This document shows, piece after piece, positions 45,560-54,026 of a DNA stretch of 64,000 nt. Under the pieces are notes generated by a model. That model was given only the letters and a program-made list of their open reading frames with translations, ran no database searches and was not told the DNA's origin. Source of the stretch: Methyloversatilis discipulorum (GTDB lineage Bacteria; Pseudomonadota; Gammaproteobacteria; Burkholderiales; Rhodocyclaceae); the NCBI RefSeq assembly GCF_000385375.1, contig NZ_ARVV01000001.1, forward strand, positions 1,860,001 to 1,924,000. The letters run 5' to 3'. Position numbers and translations under genes: made by a program. Positions within the stretch are counted from its first letter, which is position 1; each line of letters starts with the position of its first letter.

Positions 45560-45905
45560 GAGCAGGAGCGGTTTTCTGACCGGGATGGAGGTCTGCAACG
45601 GCCCCGTCGCGGCCAAGGCCGCTCCCACAGGGGTTGAGTCCGGGCCACGGCTGGAGCCTGTGGCTGGGGTTCTGTGGGAGGGGGCTTCTGACCCCGACAG
45701 CGGCCTGTGCCGACGCCAGCGGCATGCATCGGCCGAGTCGCGGCCAAGGCCGCTCTCACAGGGGTTCAGTCCGGGCCACGGCCGGAGCCCGTGGCTGGGG
45801 TTCTGTGGGAGGGGTCTTCTGACCCCGACAGCGGCCTGTGCCGACGCCAGCGGCATGCAACGGCCGAGTCGCGGCCACGGCCGCTCTCACAGGGGTTGCG
45901 CCTGA
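45560..45905 (-). repeat. Palindromic intergenic repeats (three units)
   Basis: Between the convergent DUF3014 and LuxR genes, in reverse orientation like 27866-28165. GGTCTTCTGACCCC or its variant GGCTTCTGACCCC occurs near 45685 and 45815, and GCGGCCAAGGCCGC hairpins near 45610, 45742 and (as GCGGCCACGGCCGC) 45872. Confidence 0.85.
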
Positions 45906-45926
45906 TCCGCGGTCGGGCGTCTCTGG

Positions 45927-47051
45927 TCAGGCGCAGCGGGCGAGCAGGGCGACGACTTCGGCCTGGCGGTGCGTGCCGGTCTTCGCGAGGATGCGCTTGA
46001 GGTGGGAACGGACGGTCGCCAGGCCGATGCCCAGCCCCGACGCGATGCCTTCCAGCGAGCGCCCCTGTGCCAGCGCGGCGGCGACTGCGGCTTCGGTCCG
46101 CGTGAGGTCGAACAGTGCGCGCAGTCTGTCCAGATCGGCCGGCGCTTCCGGGTCGCGGATGAACACCAGCGCCGCCGGCCCCTGATCGCCGAACACCGAG
46201 GTCGTCGGCCGCAGTGGCGCGATCTCGAGCACGAGCGGCAGCCGTCCTGCACGCGGCACGCACAGCGCGGCCCCGGCATCGCCCGGCTCGCCCTGCGCGA
46301 CGTTGACCGCCGCGCGCACCTGCGCCGACAGCGCATCGCGCAGCGCCGGTTGCTGCAGCACGAGGCATCCGCCATGCACGGCCAGTTCGGTGTTCCCGCG
46401 CAACAGCGCGTCCGCCATCGCGCTGGACAGCACGACGCGGCAGCGCTCATCGACCACGATCACGCCGGCATCTACGCGGTCGAGCGCCTGCAGCGCGGCG
46501 GCGTGCGCCTGCGACAGAGCCGACAGGCGCCGGCCCAGGCGCAGCGCGCGTTGCAGGTGCGGCAGCAGCAGCGCGACCTTGCTGCGCTCGACTTCGGAAT
46601 ACGCACCGGCTTCGCGCGTGCGATGGATACCCAGCACGCCGATGACGCCGTCGGCCGCCTGGAACACCGCGCCCAGCATGTGGTGGATGTCGAGATGACG
46701 CAGCCATTCCTGGTAGAAACCGCTGCGTGCCTGTTCCTCGGGCGTCACCAGATCCTCGTCGGTGATGACGCGCGACAGACCGTGGGCGACCGAGCGTTCC
46801 ACCCACAGGTCGCGGCGATGCCAGTCCTCGGCCCAGGCCCGATCGCGCTCCGCGACCACCAGATTGTCGGTGCATTCGAGCAGATCCACCTGCGCGCCGC
46901 CGCCGTGCAGCTTGATGACGGTGCTGGTGGAATCGAGCGCCTGTGCGGTACGCTTTGCCGTGCCCGGCCACAGGCTGCTGTCCAGCGCAGCGTCGTAGTA
47001 GTGCGCGATCAGCGCCGACAGGCGGGCGTCGGCAAGTTCCGGTGAGGACAT
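45927..47051 (-). CDS. LuxR-type helix-turn-helix transcriptional regulator
   Basis: 374 residues from the ATG at 47051; the frame is open further upstream but without family resemblance. The N-terminal ~300 residues form a PAS/GAF-like sensory part (VFQAADGVIGVLGIHRTREA, ALDRVDAGVIVVDERCRVVL). The C-terminal LuxR helix-turn-helix is FDLTRTEAAVAAALAQGRSL plus EGIASGLGIGLATVRSHLKR. No receiver domain or autoinducer-binding signature is present, so the signal is unknown. Stand-alone, cytosolic. Confidence 0.87.
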   Translation of the reverse strand: MSSPELADARLSALIAHYYDAALDSSLWPGTAKRTAQALDSTSTVIKLHGGGAQVDLLECTDNLVVAERDRAWAEDWHRRDLWVERSVAHGLSRVITDEDLVTPEEQARSGFYQEWLRHLDIHHMLGAVFQAADGVIGVLGIHRTREAGAYSEVERSKVALLLPHLQRALRLGRRLSALSQAHAAALQALDRVDAGVIVVDERCRVVLSSAMADALLRGNTELAVHGGCLVLQQPALRDALSAQVRAAVNVAQGEPGDAGAALCVPRAGRLPLVLEIAPLRPTTSVFGDQGPAALVFIRDPEAPADLDRLRALFDLTRTEAAVAAALAQGRSLEGIASGLGIGLATVRSHLKRILAKTGTHRQAEVVALLARCA

Positions 47052-47227
47052 GGGTGACGCCTCCGTGAGCGGGTTTCTCCCCTGTTTGGGGGGCGCAAGC
47101 GCCCCGTGCGGATTTCTACCATAGCGTACGGGCGGCATACGACGGGAAACCTCACGCCCCACGCGCGGCAGCCGGGACTGCACCGGCGGCGACGCGCCCA
47201 CCGACAATGTATGACAGGAGCTTTTCC

Positions 47228-48046
47228 ATGCAGACAGGAACCGTTCTTTCCCGCCTCGCACTGGCCGGCGCGCTGATCGTCGGCGCCTTACCCGCACTGG
47301 CGCAGAACGCCACCACCCCCGCCGCAAAACTCGACATCGCCGGCGTGCGCATCGGCATGACCGAAGCCGAAGCCGTCAAAGCCGTACAGGCCTTCGACGC
47401 CAGCGCGAAGCTGAAGCGCAACCTTGCCACCTTCCCCTATTTCGACGGCGTGAATTCACTGGAGTCGCCGGAATTCCTCGACCAGATCGGCGTCACGATG
47501 GCCGGTTCCGGCATCGGCATCTGGTTCGCCAGCCCGCCAGCCGAGCCGCGCGTCATCGCGGTCATGCGGCGCGGTTCGGCGCCCCAGCCGCCGGGCAGCG
47601 AGCAGATGATGTCGTCGCTGGTCGCGCGCTACGGTCCTTACGCCGCGCGCACGCCGCCGGTTGCCGGCGGTCGCGCCGTCGTGCACTGGAGCGAGGAGGG
47701 CAAACCCCAGTGCAGCGTGGACAAGGATCGCAAGGGCCAGCGCATCCCTTGGAATAACGCCATGGGCACGCTGCTGCAGCCGGGTGCGGTCAAGGTGCTG
47801 GAACAGTACGCACGGCAGCGCGTGCCGCATCTGGTCGACGCCCTTGGCCCCACGCCGGACGTCGCACGCTGCGGCATCGTGCTGCGCTACGAATGGAACA
47901 GCGAACCGGTGCAGAACTTCGAAGCCTGGCTGGTCGATCAGGGCGGCATGGTCGCCAGCAACCGCAGATCGGCCGAGTGGGTGGAACAGCTCAAGGCCGA
48001 GGCGGTGCGGAAGCTGAAGGGGCAGGGGACGGCGCCGAAGTTCTGA
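47228..48046 (+). CDS. Exported hypothetical protein
   Basis: 272 residues. The signal peptide (RLALAGALIVGALPALAQNA) ends in an AQ-N cleavage site, so the product is probably periplasmic. The mature part begins LDIAGVRIGMTEAEAVKAVQ, a helix-turn pattern also seen in small lipoproteins that start with 'GVxxGMTxxE', and contains three Cys residues. The rest matches no family I recognise. The start at 47228 follows AGGAG with 7 bp spacing and is preferred over the ATG seven codons upstream. It is the last clear chromosomal gene before the cassette array. Confidence 0.75.
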   Translation: MQTGTVLSRLALAGALIVGALPALAQNATTPAAKLDIAGVRIGMTEAEAVKAVQAFDASAKLKRNLATFPYFDGVNSLESPEFLDQIGVTMAGSGIGIWFASPPAEPRVIAVMRRGSAPQPPGSEQMMSSLVARYGPYAARTPPVAGGRAVVHWSEEGKPQCSVDKDRKGQRIPWNNAMGTLLQPGAVKVLEQYARQRVPHLVDALGPTPDVARCGIVLRYEWNSEPVQNFEAWLVDQGGMVASNRRSAEWVEQLKAEAVRKLKGQGTAPKF

Positions 48047-48213
48047 CGGACGCGGTGTGTGCCGCTGTATCGAGTGGCGCGCCCGCGCAGATGCCACGTC
48101 GGCAGGAGTCACTCAAAACCCACTACCGATGCCGGATATGCGACTGCAAGAGCACGATCCGGAGAAACCAGACTATCGCTCCGTCTTGATTATCGGGGAG
48201 TCAATATATGCAG

Positions 48214-48726
48214 TTAGAGACCCTCACCAGACTGCCTCTTCGAAGTCTTTTGGTCGTCCGATGCACTGCGACGCTCCTCAAGCGACACGAAGCGGCGCCA
48301 GACGCTCGCAACAGTCAACACAACAGCACTGGCGACCCAAAGGTAGAAACCCCACGAGTACTCATAGATGCGCTGACATCCGCCCCCCTCTTTGTTAGCC
48401 GGAATACAGAGAGCGTTGAAGCGAAAGGTATCTAGCATGAGGATGAGTGAGCCAACTGACCACCACGGCGAAGAAGCTACCTTCTCCAGCGTGAGTGAGA
48501 TCCACGCAACGATGATCGCTAAATTTGCCAGCCAGGCCGCGCACAGAAAATACACTCCCAGCCATCCGATCCCGAGGAATTCCAGTCCGGATACCACCGT
48601 ACGTCTGACCTCGAAAGGGTACGCCCCCGTCACTGCCGCGGGCAAACTCAAACTCGCCAAGTACAGCATCACGCTCACAGCCACGGCACCGTATGTCGTG
48701 CGTCGCACTACGTCTTCTTTGGACAT
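48214..48726 (-). CDS. Hypothetical four-helix membrane protein
   Basis: 170 residues with four membrane helices: VSVMLYLASLSLPAAVTGAY, FLGIGWLGVYFLCAAWLANL, the ILMLDTFRF region, and YLWVASAVVLTVASVWRRF. A cysteine pair lies in the loop (CIPANKEGGGC). The tail is basic and polar. No family recognised. It is the outermost minus-strand gene of the cassette region; its upstream side carries one of the three ~70-bp related elements. No attC is visible at its 3' end, so cassette status is unproven. Confidence 0.65.
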   Translation of the reverse strand: MSKEDVVRRTTYGAVAVSVMLYLASLSLPAAVTGAYPFEVRRTVVSGLEFLGIGWLGVYFLCAAWLANLAIIVAWISLTLEKVASSPWWSVGSLILMLDTFRFNALCIPANKEGGGCQRIYEYSWGFYLWVASAVVLTVASVWRRFVSLEERRSASDDQKTSKRQSGEGL

Positions 48727-48728
48727 GT

Positions 48729-48812
48729 GAGGCCTAGCGATGCGCGAGAAATACCCCGTTGCAGGGCGGATGGTTGCTGCCGGCCTTCGGCGGTAAGAAG
48801 TTGTTCATCATC
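48729..48812 (-). repeat. Copy 3 of a ~70-bp element seen next to island genes
   Basis: On the minus strand it reads ACGATGATGAACAACTTCTT and on to a GGGGTATTTCTCGC end. It matches 11742-11815 and, more weakly, 13672-13735 in the order of blocks (ATGAxxAACTTC..., AAGGxxGG, ...CGGGGTA). Each copy lies immediately upstream of a minus-strand gene start. Role unknown. Confidence 0.45.
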
Positions 48813-49010
48813 GTTTCAGTTCCGCGATCGCCGTTTGATAGTCGCTCCCTGAGGGCCATCCCCGTCGCTGCCGGGCGTTCTCGAAAAACCAAACCGGGGG
48901 TAGATCACGGTTTTCTAAGTCAGTGTTCGAAAAGTTCTTGAATGAAAACGTGGCACGTCTTCTCATGTGGAATGACCGGCCACACGGCGTCGGCTGGAGG
49001 GGTGCTGCCA

Positions 49011-49823
49011 TTACTTTCCGAACCAACCCTTTGCTTTGGCAACGTTTGCCCGCTTCGTATCAAGGACAAACCCGATTCCCCGCTTCTCAAACCGCTCTTC
49101 CAGCGTGTCGGCCCCCTTCTTGAGCTTGAGGTCCATTTCCTCCTTGTACAGCGGCGTCAGCACGTAGAACGAAATCGTGTCCCCGGACTTTGTCCGGAAC
49201 TGGAAGAAGTCTTTGGGCAGTGAATACGGTGGCGTGAGCATCGCGCCGACAAAACCCGTATTTGCAATGGGTTCCGGCGGGTCGCCATTGGGAATCGAAT
49301 GCCCCCACCCGATCCACGTCTTGTACTCATGGGGCAGGCGCCCGATCGTCTTCAGCCACCTTACCGGCCAGTAGTTCGCTTCGTTCTTGAGCGATTCCTG
49401 GTCGAGAGGCCAGTCACGCGGCAGAGCGATAAGAAGCTCGACCCGACGGAATTTCTGCATCCCCTCAGGAACATTCATCGGTTCGTCGCTTACACCGCTG
49501 GTCACCAGCACGTGATAAGGACGTTCCGCCGTAGCAGGAACGATCAGCACATCAAGATGGACCAGATCGGACAGAACTTCGTGGTAGACGGACTCAACCT
49601 TCCCGATGTACTTCTCGACGTGAGCTTCCACCTCTTCCAGATTTTTTCCGGAGTGCCTTGGAGCGGTCCATTCCGGGCTGCGTGGCTTGTGGCGATAGAT
49701 GGGACTGCCGGATTCGGATCTCTCTTCTACGTGCGACATGGACCCCTTCCTGTCGGCGGAATGGACAGATGGCGCCGCGGCGAGCGTGGCCACAAACAAG
49801 AACACAACGGTGAGGTATTTCAT
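49011..49823 (-). CDS. Exported SUFU (suppressor-of-fused) domain protein
   Basis: 270 residues from ATG 49823. The signal peptide is YLTVVFLFVATLAAAPSVHSA. Residues ~60-260 resemble the bacterial SUFU-domain family (VHLDVLIVPATAERPYHVLV, TSGVSDEPMNVP, RRVELLIALPRDWPL, FFQFRTKSGDTISFYVLTPLY). Bacterial SUFU proteins are often immunity factors or of unknown role, mostly cytosolic, so the leader is unusual. The frame runs open without a stop into the gene upstream, so a 424-residue fusion from 50285 is formally possible. The leader argues for a separate start. Confidence 0.75.
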   Translation of the reverse strand: MKYLTVVFLFVATLAAAPSVHSADRKGSMSHVEERSESGSPIYRHKPRSPEWTAPRHSGKNLEEVEAHVEKYIGKVESVYHEVLSDLVHLDVLIVPATAERPYHVLVTSGVSDEPMNVPEGMQKFRRVELLIALPRDWPLDQESLKNEANYWPVRWLKTIGRLPHEYKTWIGWGHSIPNGDPPEPIANTGFVGAMLTPPYSLPKDFFQFRTKSGDTISFYVLTPLYKEEMDLKLKKGADTLEERFEKRGIGFVLDTKRANVAKAKGWFGK

Positions 49824-50285
49824 GATGGCTGGCGTGGAAGTGGGCGGCCTGCGCTGCTTTTCGCTCAGGTCCGCACGACTGCAGGGTCGGCCCCTTCGGG
49901 CCAGAATTCCATACGCATGGTAAGGGGCCTCGGAGACAACCAATTTCTCTGGAATGGGTTCGGTGTTTCCGTTCAGATGCACGTCGAGCCCATCGAAATC
50001 TCCGTTTGCATCCGCATAGACAATGAACTCAAGGGACGCACCGGGCGGCTGCTTTGTCGGGAACTCAGCAAGAAAGACAGCGTGACCTCTCCCGGAAGGC
50101 GGGACGATTGGAGCGGTTTGCCTTCCCTCCTCAAGCACCATGTTGAAACTGTTACAACCACACTCACAAAGGCGTGTGATCTTCCCGGCGTTGAATTGTG
50201 CGAGAGGCGCTTCGCCAGCGACGAACTCAGGACATTCTGCAATGAACTTTGCCCAGTGAGCGGCGGCTTCGGCGCTGTTCGTCAT
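49824..50285 (-). CDS. Hypothetical protein in frame with the SUFU gene (possible frameshift)
   Basis: Begins at ATG 50285 (TNSAEAAAHWAKFIAECPEF). It has a Cys cluster (RLCECGCNSF) and a globular region to PEKLVVSEAPYHAYG. Beyond that, this frame turns into an unlikely Arg-rich linker and enters the signal peptide of the SUFU gene. A neighbouring frame instead ends in MRMEFWPEGADPAVVRT and a stop at 49865, which looks like a natural C-terminus. A one-base frameshift near 49920 or a true fusion are both possible. Function not recognised. Confidence 0.5.
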
Positions 50286-50373
50286 GAGAGGGCTAACGCC
50301 GAAAATCGGGATATATGCGATTCGAATAGTGGTCGGGCTACGATTATGTCGCCCCACCAGAGATTGAGATTGC

Positions 50374-50400
50374 GGAAAATGTGGTCGGTCCCCTATTTTT
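50374..50400. repeat. Short motif shared with 13805-13832
   Basis: GGAAAATGTGGTCGGTCCCC followed by TATTTTT, against GAAAACGTGGTCTGTCCCCTATTGTTTT at the first island. Both lie in non-coding gaps of the cassette regions. The GGGGACxGACCAC core is a motif I have often seen near REP-type or degraded mobile sequences, but its identity is not certain. Confidence 0.4.
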
Positions 50401-50410
50401 CGATACGGGC

Positions 50411-50671
50411 TCATGCATATGACGCGACCTGCTGGCTCAGAAGATCGACGCGAAGGACTCTTGGACCGTCGATCACGTAGCCATTGAGTTTCCACTCGAT
50501 GACGACGGCCCACTTGGTCCATGTCTTTCTGTGTTTTGAATCAGAAGCCATTTCGTCCGGAGATGCGTCTATCACTTGCCAAGACCAGCCCGCTTTCTGC
50601 TCTTGGCCTTTGAGAAAGGACTCGGCAAGCGCCATGGCTTGCTGTCTCGCCTGATCGTTGCTTATGCGCAT
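50411..50671 (-). CDS. Cassette-encoded hypothetical protein
   Basis: 86 residues, cytosolic. The sequence MRISNDQARQQAMALAESFL then WSWQVIDASPDEMAS and a beta-rich end (WAVVIEWKLNGYVIDGPRVLRVD) has the look of a small single-domain protein. No family recognised. The start lies 11 bp after an attC in gene orientation, as for the other cassettes. Its own attC is not clear on the downstream side. Confidence 0.6.
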   Translation of the reverse strand: MRISNDQARQQAMALAESFLKGQEQKAGWSWQVIDASPDEMASDSKHRKTWTKWAVVIEWKLNGYVIDGPRVLRVDLLSQQVASYA

Positions 50672-50681
50672 TCAATGCGAG

Positions 50682-50739
50682 CCCAACGTCAGAGTTCAGG
50701 CGCGGCCGTAGGCCGTCGCCTGGAACGACCAGTTAGGCC
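50682..50739 (-). repeat. Integron attC site
   Basis: 58 bp. In gene orientation it opens GCCTAAC and closes ACGTTGGGC, with complementary arms (CAGGCG/CGCCTG, GGCC inner arms) between. It is the lowest-coordinate clear attC of the large array. Confidence 0.8.
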
Positions 50740-50771
50740 CCACGGCGCACGGAACAGCACGAGTTGCAGCG

Positions 50772-51383
50772 TCATTTCTCGGTGAGCCTCCACTGATCGC
50801 CGATGACGTTCTCCCCTTCCTCCAGATCGGCTCTTGCTTTTTCTTCCTCTTGAAGTTCCCTTGCGCGTCTGACCGAAGCCGCCTTTCTCCGAAACTCGTC
50901 GTATGGCCCAGGCCTGGAAAGAGCGCTAGAGAAAAGCATCCATGCAAACGACGCCAATGCCATGCCGAGCCCGATCTGAATTCCAAGCAGATCGTTTCCA
51001 TGGCGCATGGCGGCAATGTCGCTGTAGGAGCAGACCGCGCTCTGGCCAGCGTGGATCCCGAAGACACGGTGATACTGCCCCGCCACAAGCGGTCTGCTGG
51101 CGGCAACATCGTACTGAACAGTTAGGCGTTGCCCCCGCAGATTCAGTAGCTGCTCCCGCACCTTCCCACATCGTCGTCCAAAAGAAAGATACCCCAGACG
51201 CACGTCAACGCCTTCAAGATTGAGTATCAAAAGTGAGCCCTGCGTGCCCACCGAAACCAGCGTCGCCGAAACATCGTTGAGCTATGGTTTGTCAGACTCC
51301 AGCTTCCACCAAGCACACGAGGCAACGAGGCATCCCACCACCATCAAAGCGATCAGGTGCCAGTATTTGCGGATCACTCGCAT
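50772..51383 (-). pseudogene. Cassette membrane protein interrupted by an in-frame amber codon
   Basis: ATG at 51383 follows an attC and reads MRVIRKYWHLIALMVVGCLV and on through WWKLESDKP. Then a single TAG (51282-51284) interrupts. The same frame continues without further stops for about 170 codons (LNDVSATLVSVGTQGSLLIL, ...). It ends in a membrane helix (LLGIQIGLGMALASFAWMLF) and a charged coil at 50772. The N-terminal leader and the 3' body clearly belong together, so one substitution (CAG to TAG would do it) has broken the gene. Restart at GTG 51251 would give a leaderless 159-residue product. Confidence 0.65.
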
Positions 51384-51386
51384 GGT

Positions 51387-51473
51387 GTCTAACGTAGAGC
51401 TGACCGGCGCTGCGCGGCTTTATCGCGCAGCGTCCAGCGACCAAAGGGAGCCAGGTTGAGCGCCATGTTAGGG
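51387..51473 (-). repeat. Integron attC site
   Basis: 87 bp. Core pair CCCTAAC ... ACGTTAGAC in gene orientation, with stem arms GGCGCT/AGCGCC and CTGCGCG/CGCGCAG. It is nearly identical to the attC at 58529-58615. Confidence 0.85.
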
Positions 51474-51480
51474 ATCGATT

Positions 51481-52470
51481 TCACTCCAGCGACGCGCGGT
51501 AAATAGTCCCGTCCTTACCACCAACTAGAGCAAACGCCCCCGTCCGAGATACTGCTATCGACGCGATTTCCGTTGGCATGGGCTGCTCCTTGATTAGTTT
51601 TCCTGTAGCCGCGTCCCATGTAAGCAGCCTTTTGTCTTGCCCGCCAGATATAACGCGTCGCCCATCTGGAGAAAGCCGTATTGCTCTGACGTCCATGGTA
51701 TGCCCAGTCATTCGCCTAAGTTCAAGACCGGTAGTAAGGTCCCACATCACAAGTGTTTTCCGATCAATTCCGTAGGAAACCGCAAGATTGCCACCCATCC
51801 CCAAAGCAAGTGGACCGCCTTTGTATGCTTTGTTTTGGATTACCGACAACTGCTTACATGTAGACAAATCCCACGTTCGGATGCTTTGGTCTTGGCTAGC
51901 GGAGATGGCATTCTTTCCGTCATTGAGGAAGGCCACACTGTTCAACGCGTACATGCGCTCATGCCCAATCAATTGGCATATAGATTTCCCTGTGGCGCGA
52001 TTCCAAAGAATCAACGCACCGCCTGGACCCGCAGAAAGAATGGTATCGCCCCGTGCAGATACCGAAACAGCATTGATTCCCCACGGATGCTCAACGAGCC
52101 GACGTTCGCTATTTAGTGTCTTCAAATTCCAAATCTCAACGGCCTTATCGAGGCCGCCTGAAACAGCAAAGGCTCCATCGGGGGTAAATTTCACATCGAA
52201 AGTCGCGTAGAGGTTAGCAATGTGATGTGCATTGAAGTGCGCCAGTTCCTTCTTGGTAAGGATGTCCCAGAATCGGATTCCATCGCTTTCGCTACCAGAT
52301 AGGACTTTCGTTTCATCCGGCGCGAGCGCGATTGCCCTGACCCAAGAGGCATGACCACGCAAGAATGGGACTACATCGTCTGCCGCAAACGACGATTGTG
52401 TAAGAGCGACCAACGCCACGACGAGCAGCGAAGTACGAACGTGTGCTCCGAAGATGCGGATGGCAGTCAT
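51481..52470 (-). CDS. Exported WD40-repeat protein (cassette)
   Basis: 329 residues. The signal peptide (TSLLVVALVALTQSSFAADD) is followed by a WD40 propeller of about seven blades. Each blade ends in a W/F-D-like pair (GIRFWDILTKKE, AVEIWNLKTLN, ALILWNRATGK, SIRTWDLSTCK, TLVMWDLTTGL, RLLTWDAATGK). The GH dipeptides are present (RGHASWVRAIALAP, GHERMYALNSVA, TGHTMDVRAIRLSP). It should be a periplasmic protein-interaction platform. It lies between two attC sites, so a large gene cassette. The partner is unknown. Confidence 0.85.
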   Translation of the reverse strand: MTAIRIFGAHVRTSLLVVALVALTQSSFAADDVVPFLRGHASWVRAIALAPDETKVLSGSESDGIRFWDILTKKELAHFNAHHIANLYATFDVKFTPDGAFAVSGGLDKAVEIWNLKTLNSERRLVEHPWGINAVSVSARGDTILSAGPGGALILWNRATGKSICQLIGHERMYALNSVAFLNDGKNAISASQDQSIRTWDLSTCKQLSVIQNKAYKGGPLALGMGGNLAVSYGIDRKTLVMWDLTTGLELRRMTGHTMDVRAIRLSPDGRRVISGGQDKRLLTWDAATGKLIKEQPMPTEIASIAVSRTGAFALVGGKDGTIYRASLE

Positions 52471-52478
52471 ATCGAGAT

Positions 52479-52556
52479 CCCTAACGTTTAAGCTCAGCCG
52501 ACCGCATAGGCGGACGAAGCCCGCTGTAGCGGTTCGGCTGGAGCGCAGGGTTGGGC
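52479..52556 (-). repeat. Integron attC site
   Basis: 78 bp. Cores GCCCAAC and ACGTTAGGG in gene orientation, arms CAGCCGA/TCGGCTG. It overlaps the end of the Sel1-type cassette gene's downstream side. Confidence 0.8.
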
Positions 52557-52557
52557 A

Positions 52558-53169
52558 TCACTTTGGGCATACCAATTTGGCTTCTAACTCAACTTTGCGG
52601 CTCTTTGCTGCCTTAACTTCTTCTGCAGAGGATAGCTTTTCGACATGAGACACACCGCTGGCTGCATCGTCATTGTTGGGCGCGGCTATGTACACCCACG
52701 CTAGTGCCTCTGCTTTATTGGACGAGCCAGCTTCTCCCGAGTAGAGGAGGTGTGCGAGCTGGTTCTGAGCAGTGGCATCACATGAATATGAGGCTTTACT
52801 AAAATATTCCTTGGCACGACCAATATCAGGCGATACACCTTCACCTTTCAGGTACATCAGACCAAGCATCGTGTCTGCTCCTGTTTCCCCTTTCTCGGAA
52901 CTACTCTCGAAGAGTGACTTTGCCTTTGCGTAGTCTTTAACTACACCCTCTCCAAAGTAGTAATAAGTTCCCAAGGCAAAAATAGATTTTGGGTCACCCT
53001 TCTCCGCTCCTTGCTCAAAGAAAACTATGGCCATCTTGATGTCACCCCTCTCGTGTTGCGCGACACCAGCTTCGTAATCCGACTTAATACGAAGTCGAAA
53101 TTCGGCAAGAGCCACTTGGCATGAGATAGCAAAAACAATTGCAATTAGGGCTTTGAGACAAGACTTCAT
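52558..53169 (-). CDS. Exported Sel1/TPR-like repeat protein (cassette)
   Basis: 203 residues. The signal peptide is LKALIAIVFAISCQVALAEF. Sel1-like repeats span residues ~35-150 (YEAGVAQHERGDIKMAIVFF, ALGTYYYFGEGVVKDYAKAK, MLGLMYLKGEGVSPDIGRAK, QLAHLLYSGEAGSSNKAEAL). A helical tail ends in a Cys (AKLVCPK). It is a periplasmic interaction protein of the Sel1 type. The stop lies at the edge of its attC, the hallmark of a cassette. Confidence 0.82.
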   Translation of the reverse strand: MKSCLKALIAIVFAISCQVALAEFRLRIKSDYEAGVAQHERGDIKMAIVFFEQGAEKGDPKSIFALGTYYYFGEGVVKDYAKAKSLFESSSEKGETGADTMLGLMYLKGEGVSPDIGRAKEYFSKASYSCDATAQNQLAHLLYSGEAGSSNKAEALAWVYIAAPNNDDAASGVSHVEKLSSAEEVKAAKSRKVELEAKLVCPK

Positions 53170-53201
53170 ACTAAGCTCCGACCATTAAAATGATTTTTGA
53201 T

Positions 53202-53297
53202 GCCCAACGTCGTAGTTGTGCGGACGCCGGAGCGGCGCAGCCGCGCAGGGAACCCAAAGCGCAGCTTTGGGCGGTCCGCTCGAACGCAGTGTTGGAC
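53202..53297 (-). repeat. Integron attC site
   Basis: 96 bp. Cores GTCCAAC ... ACGTTGGGC in gene orientation, long arms GCGGACCGCCCAAAG/CTTTGGG...GTCCGC. It is the same sequence type as 54822-54917 (about one difference) and 55187-55282. Confidence 0.85.
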
Positions 53298-53573
53298 GGC
53301 ACCGAGACCGTCAGCGAAGGCACGTTGCGCATGACGAAGCCCTTGCCCCTCACAATTGATTTGAACTGAACCAGGCAAGCGGCGCCCGCTACGGCCTGCT
53401 GCCCTCAATGCCCCGAAACACTAGCACAAGGGCATGGCGCAACAAGGGGCGACCTCACTCATGCCCGGAGTGCTTACCCTGCAAATCGCACTGTTCGGCG
53501 CAGGTACCTGCGCGGGCGCAGGACGTCGACTTGGACCGCCCGCCAGAAACCTAAAGAACCGGTGACGTTCAAC
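53291..53573 (-). repeat. Gene-less integron cassette, copy A
   Basis: 283 bp between two attC cores with no supported gene. Copies B (54911-55193) and C (55276-55557) are alignable over their full length, B about 95% and C about 80% by eye. An open stretch of ~50 codons reading ERHRFF and on to VAPCCAMPLC persists in all three on the minus strand. It begins inside attC without a consistent start or ribosome site, so it is not called. Confidence 0.75.
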
Positions 53574-53623
53574 GTGAAGGTGAGCGGACGCCGCAGGCGG
53601 TCCGCTCGACTGAAATGTTAAGC
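53567..53623 (-). repeat. Integron attC site
   Basis: 57 bp. Cores GCTTAAC ... ACGTTGAAC in gene orientation, arms GAGCGGACCGCC/GGCGGTCCGCTC-like. The stop of the 109-residue gene lies within it. Confidence 0.8.
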
Positions 53624-53947
53624 CTCACGGCTTGGGGCTGGATGTTCATACTCGTCGAAGAAGAGACCTCCTCGGTCTGCCAGGAATGCCGCGCAATCCT
53701 TCGCGTCCGAAACTGAGTTGCACACGATCCCATAAAGCATGACAAAGAACTGCCCTTCAACTTCTCTGACGCTCATTACGAGACTTTGCTCTGGGGTGAA
53801 GTACGAAGGCCTTTCGGCTGACCAACCGGCAGGCCATGGAAAGGCTCTCTGTGCCTTTGGCACTTCCAAGACCTCGATGTGCCCAGTGGCATTGCCAAAG
53901 GCGCTCGTCGGTGACGAGAAGACGGAGACGTCGATCCGGATACGCAC
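53618..53947 (-). CDS. Cassette-encoded hypothetical protein
   Basis: 109 residues starting at GTG 53947. A soluble mixed fold with one hydrophobic strand region (GQFFVMLYGIVCNSVSDAKD) and an acidic end (GGLFFDEYEHPAPSREA). No family recognised. The TAA stop is part of the attC core GTTAAGC. That overlap is typical of cassettes and supports the call. The upstream attC ends 8 bp from the start. Confidence 0.6.
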   Translation of the reverse strand: MRIRIDVSVFSSPTSAFGNATGHIEVLEVPKAQRAFPWPAGWSAERPSYFTPEQSLVMSVREVEGQFFVMLYGIVCNSVSDAKDCAAFLADRGGLFFDEYEHPAPSREA

Positions 53948-53954
53948 TAGTGGG

Positions 53955-54026
53955 GTTTAACGACGAAGGTCAGCGGTAGGCGGACAGCGCAGCTGGCCGA
54001 CTGTCCGCTGGACCGGATGGTTAGGA
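53955..54026 (-). repeat. Integron attC site
   Basis: 72 bp. Cores TCCTAAC ... TCGTTAAAC in gene orientation, arms CCAGCGGACAG/CTG-TCCGC with inner GCCAGCTGCGC pairing. Confidence 0.8.

Noticed and set aside
53166..53408. Short frames over attC sites translating to AFERTAQSCALGSL-type peptides (also near 54597-55028 and 58010-58321)
   Set aside because: These are translations of the attC arms, which explains why the same peptide recurs; no independent start or ribosome site.
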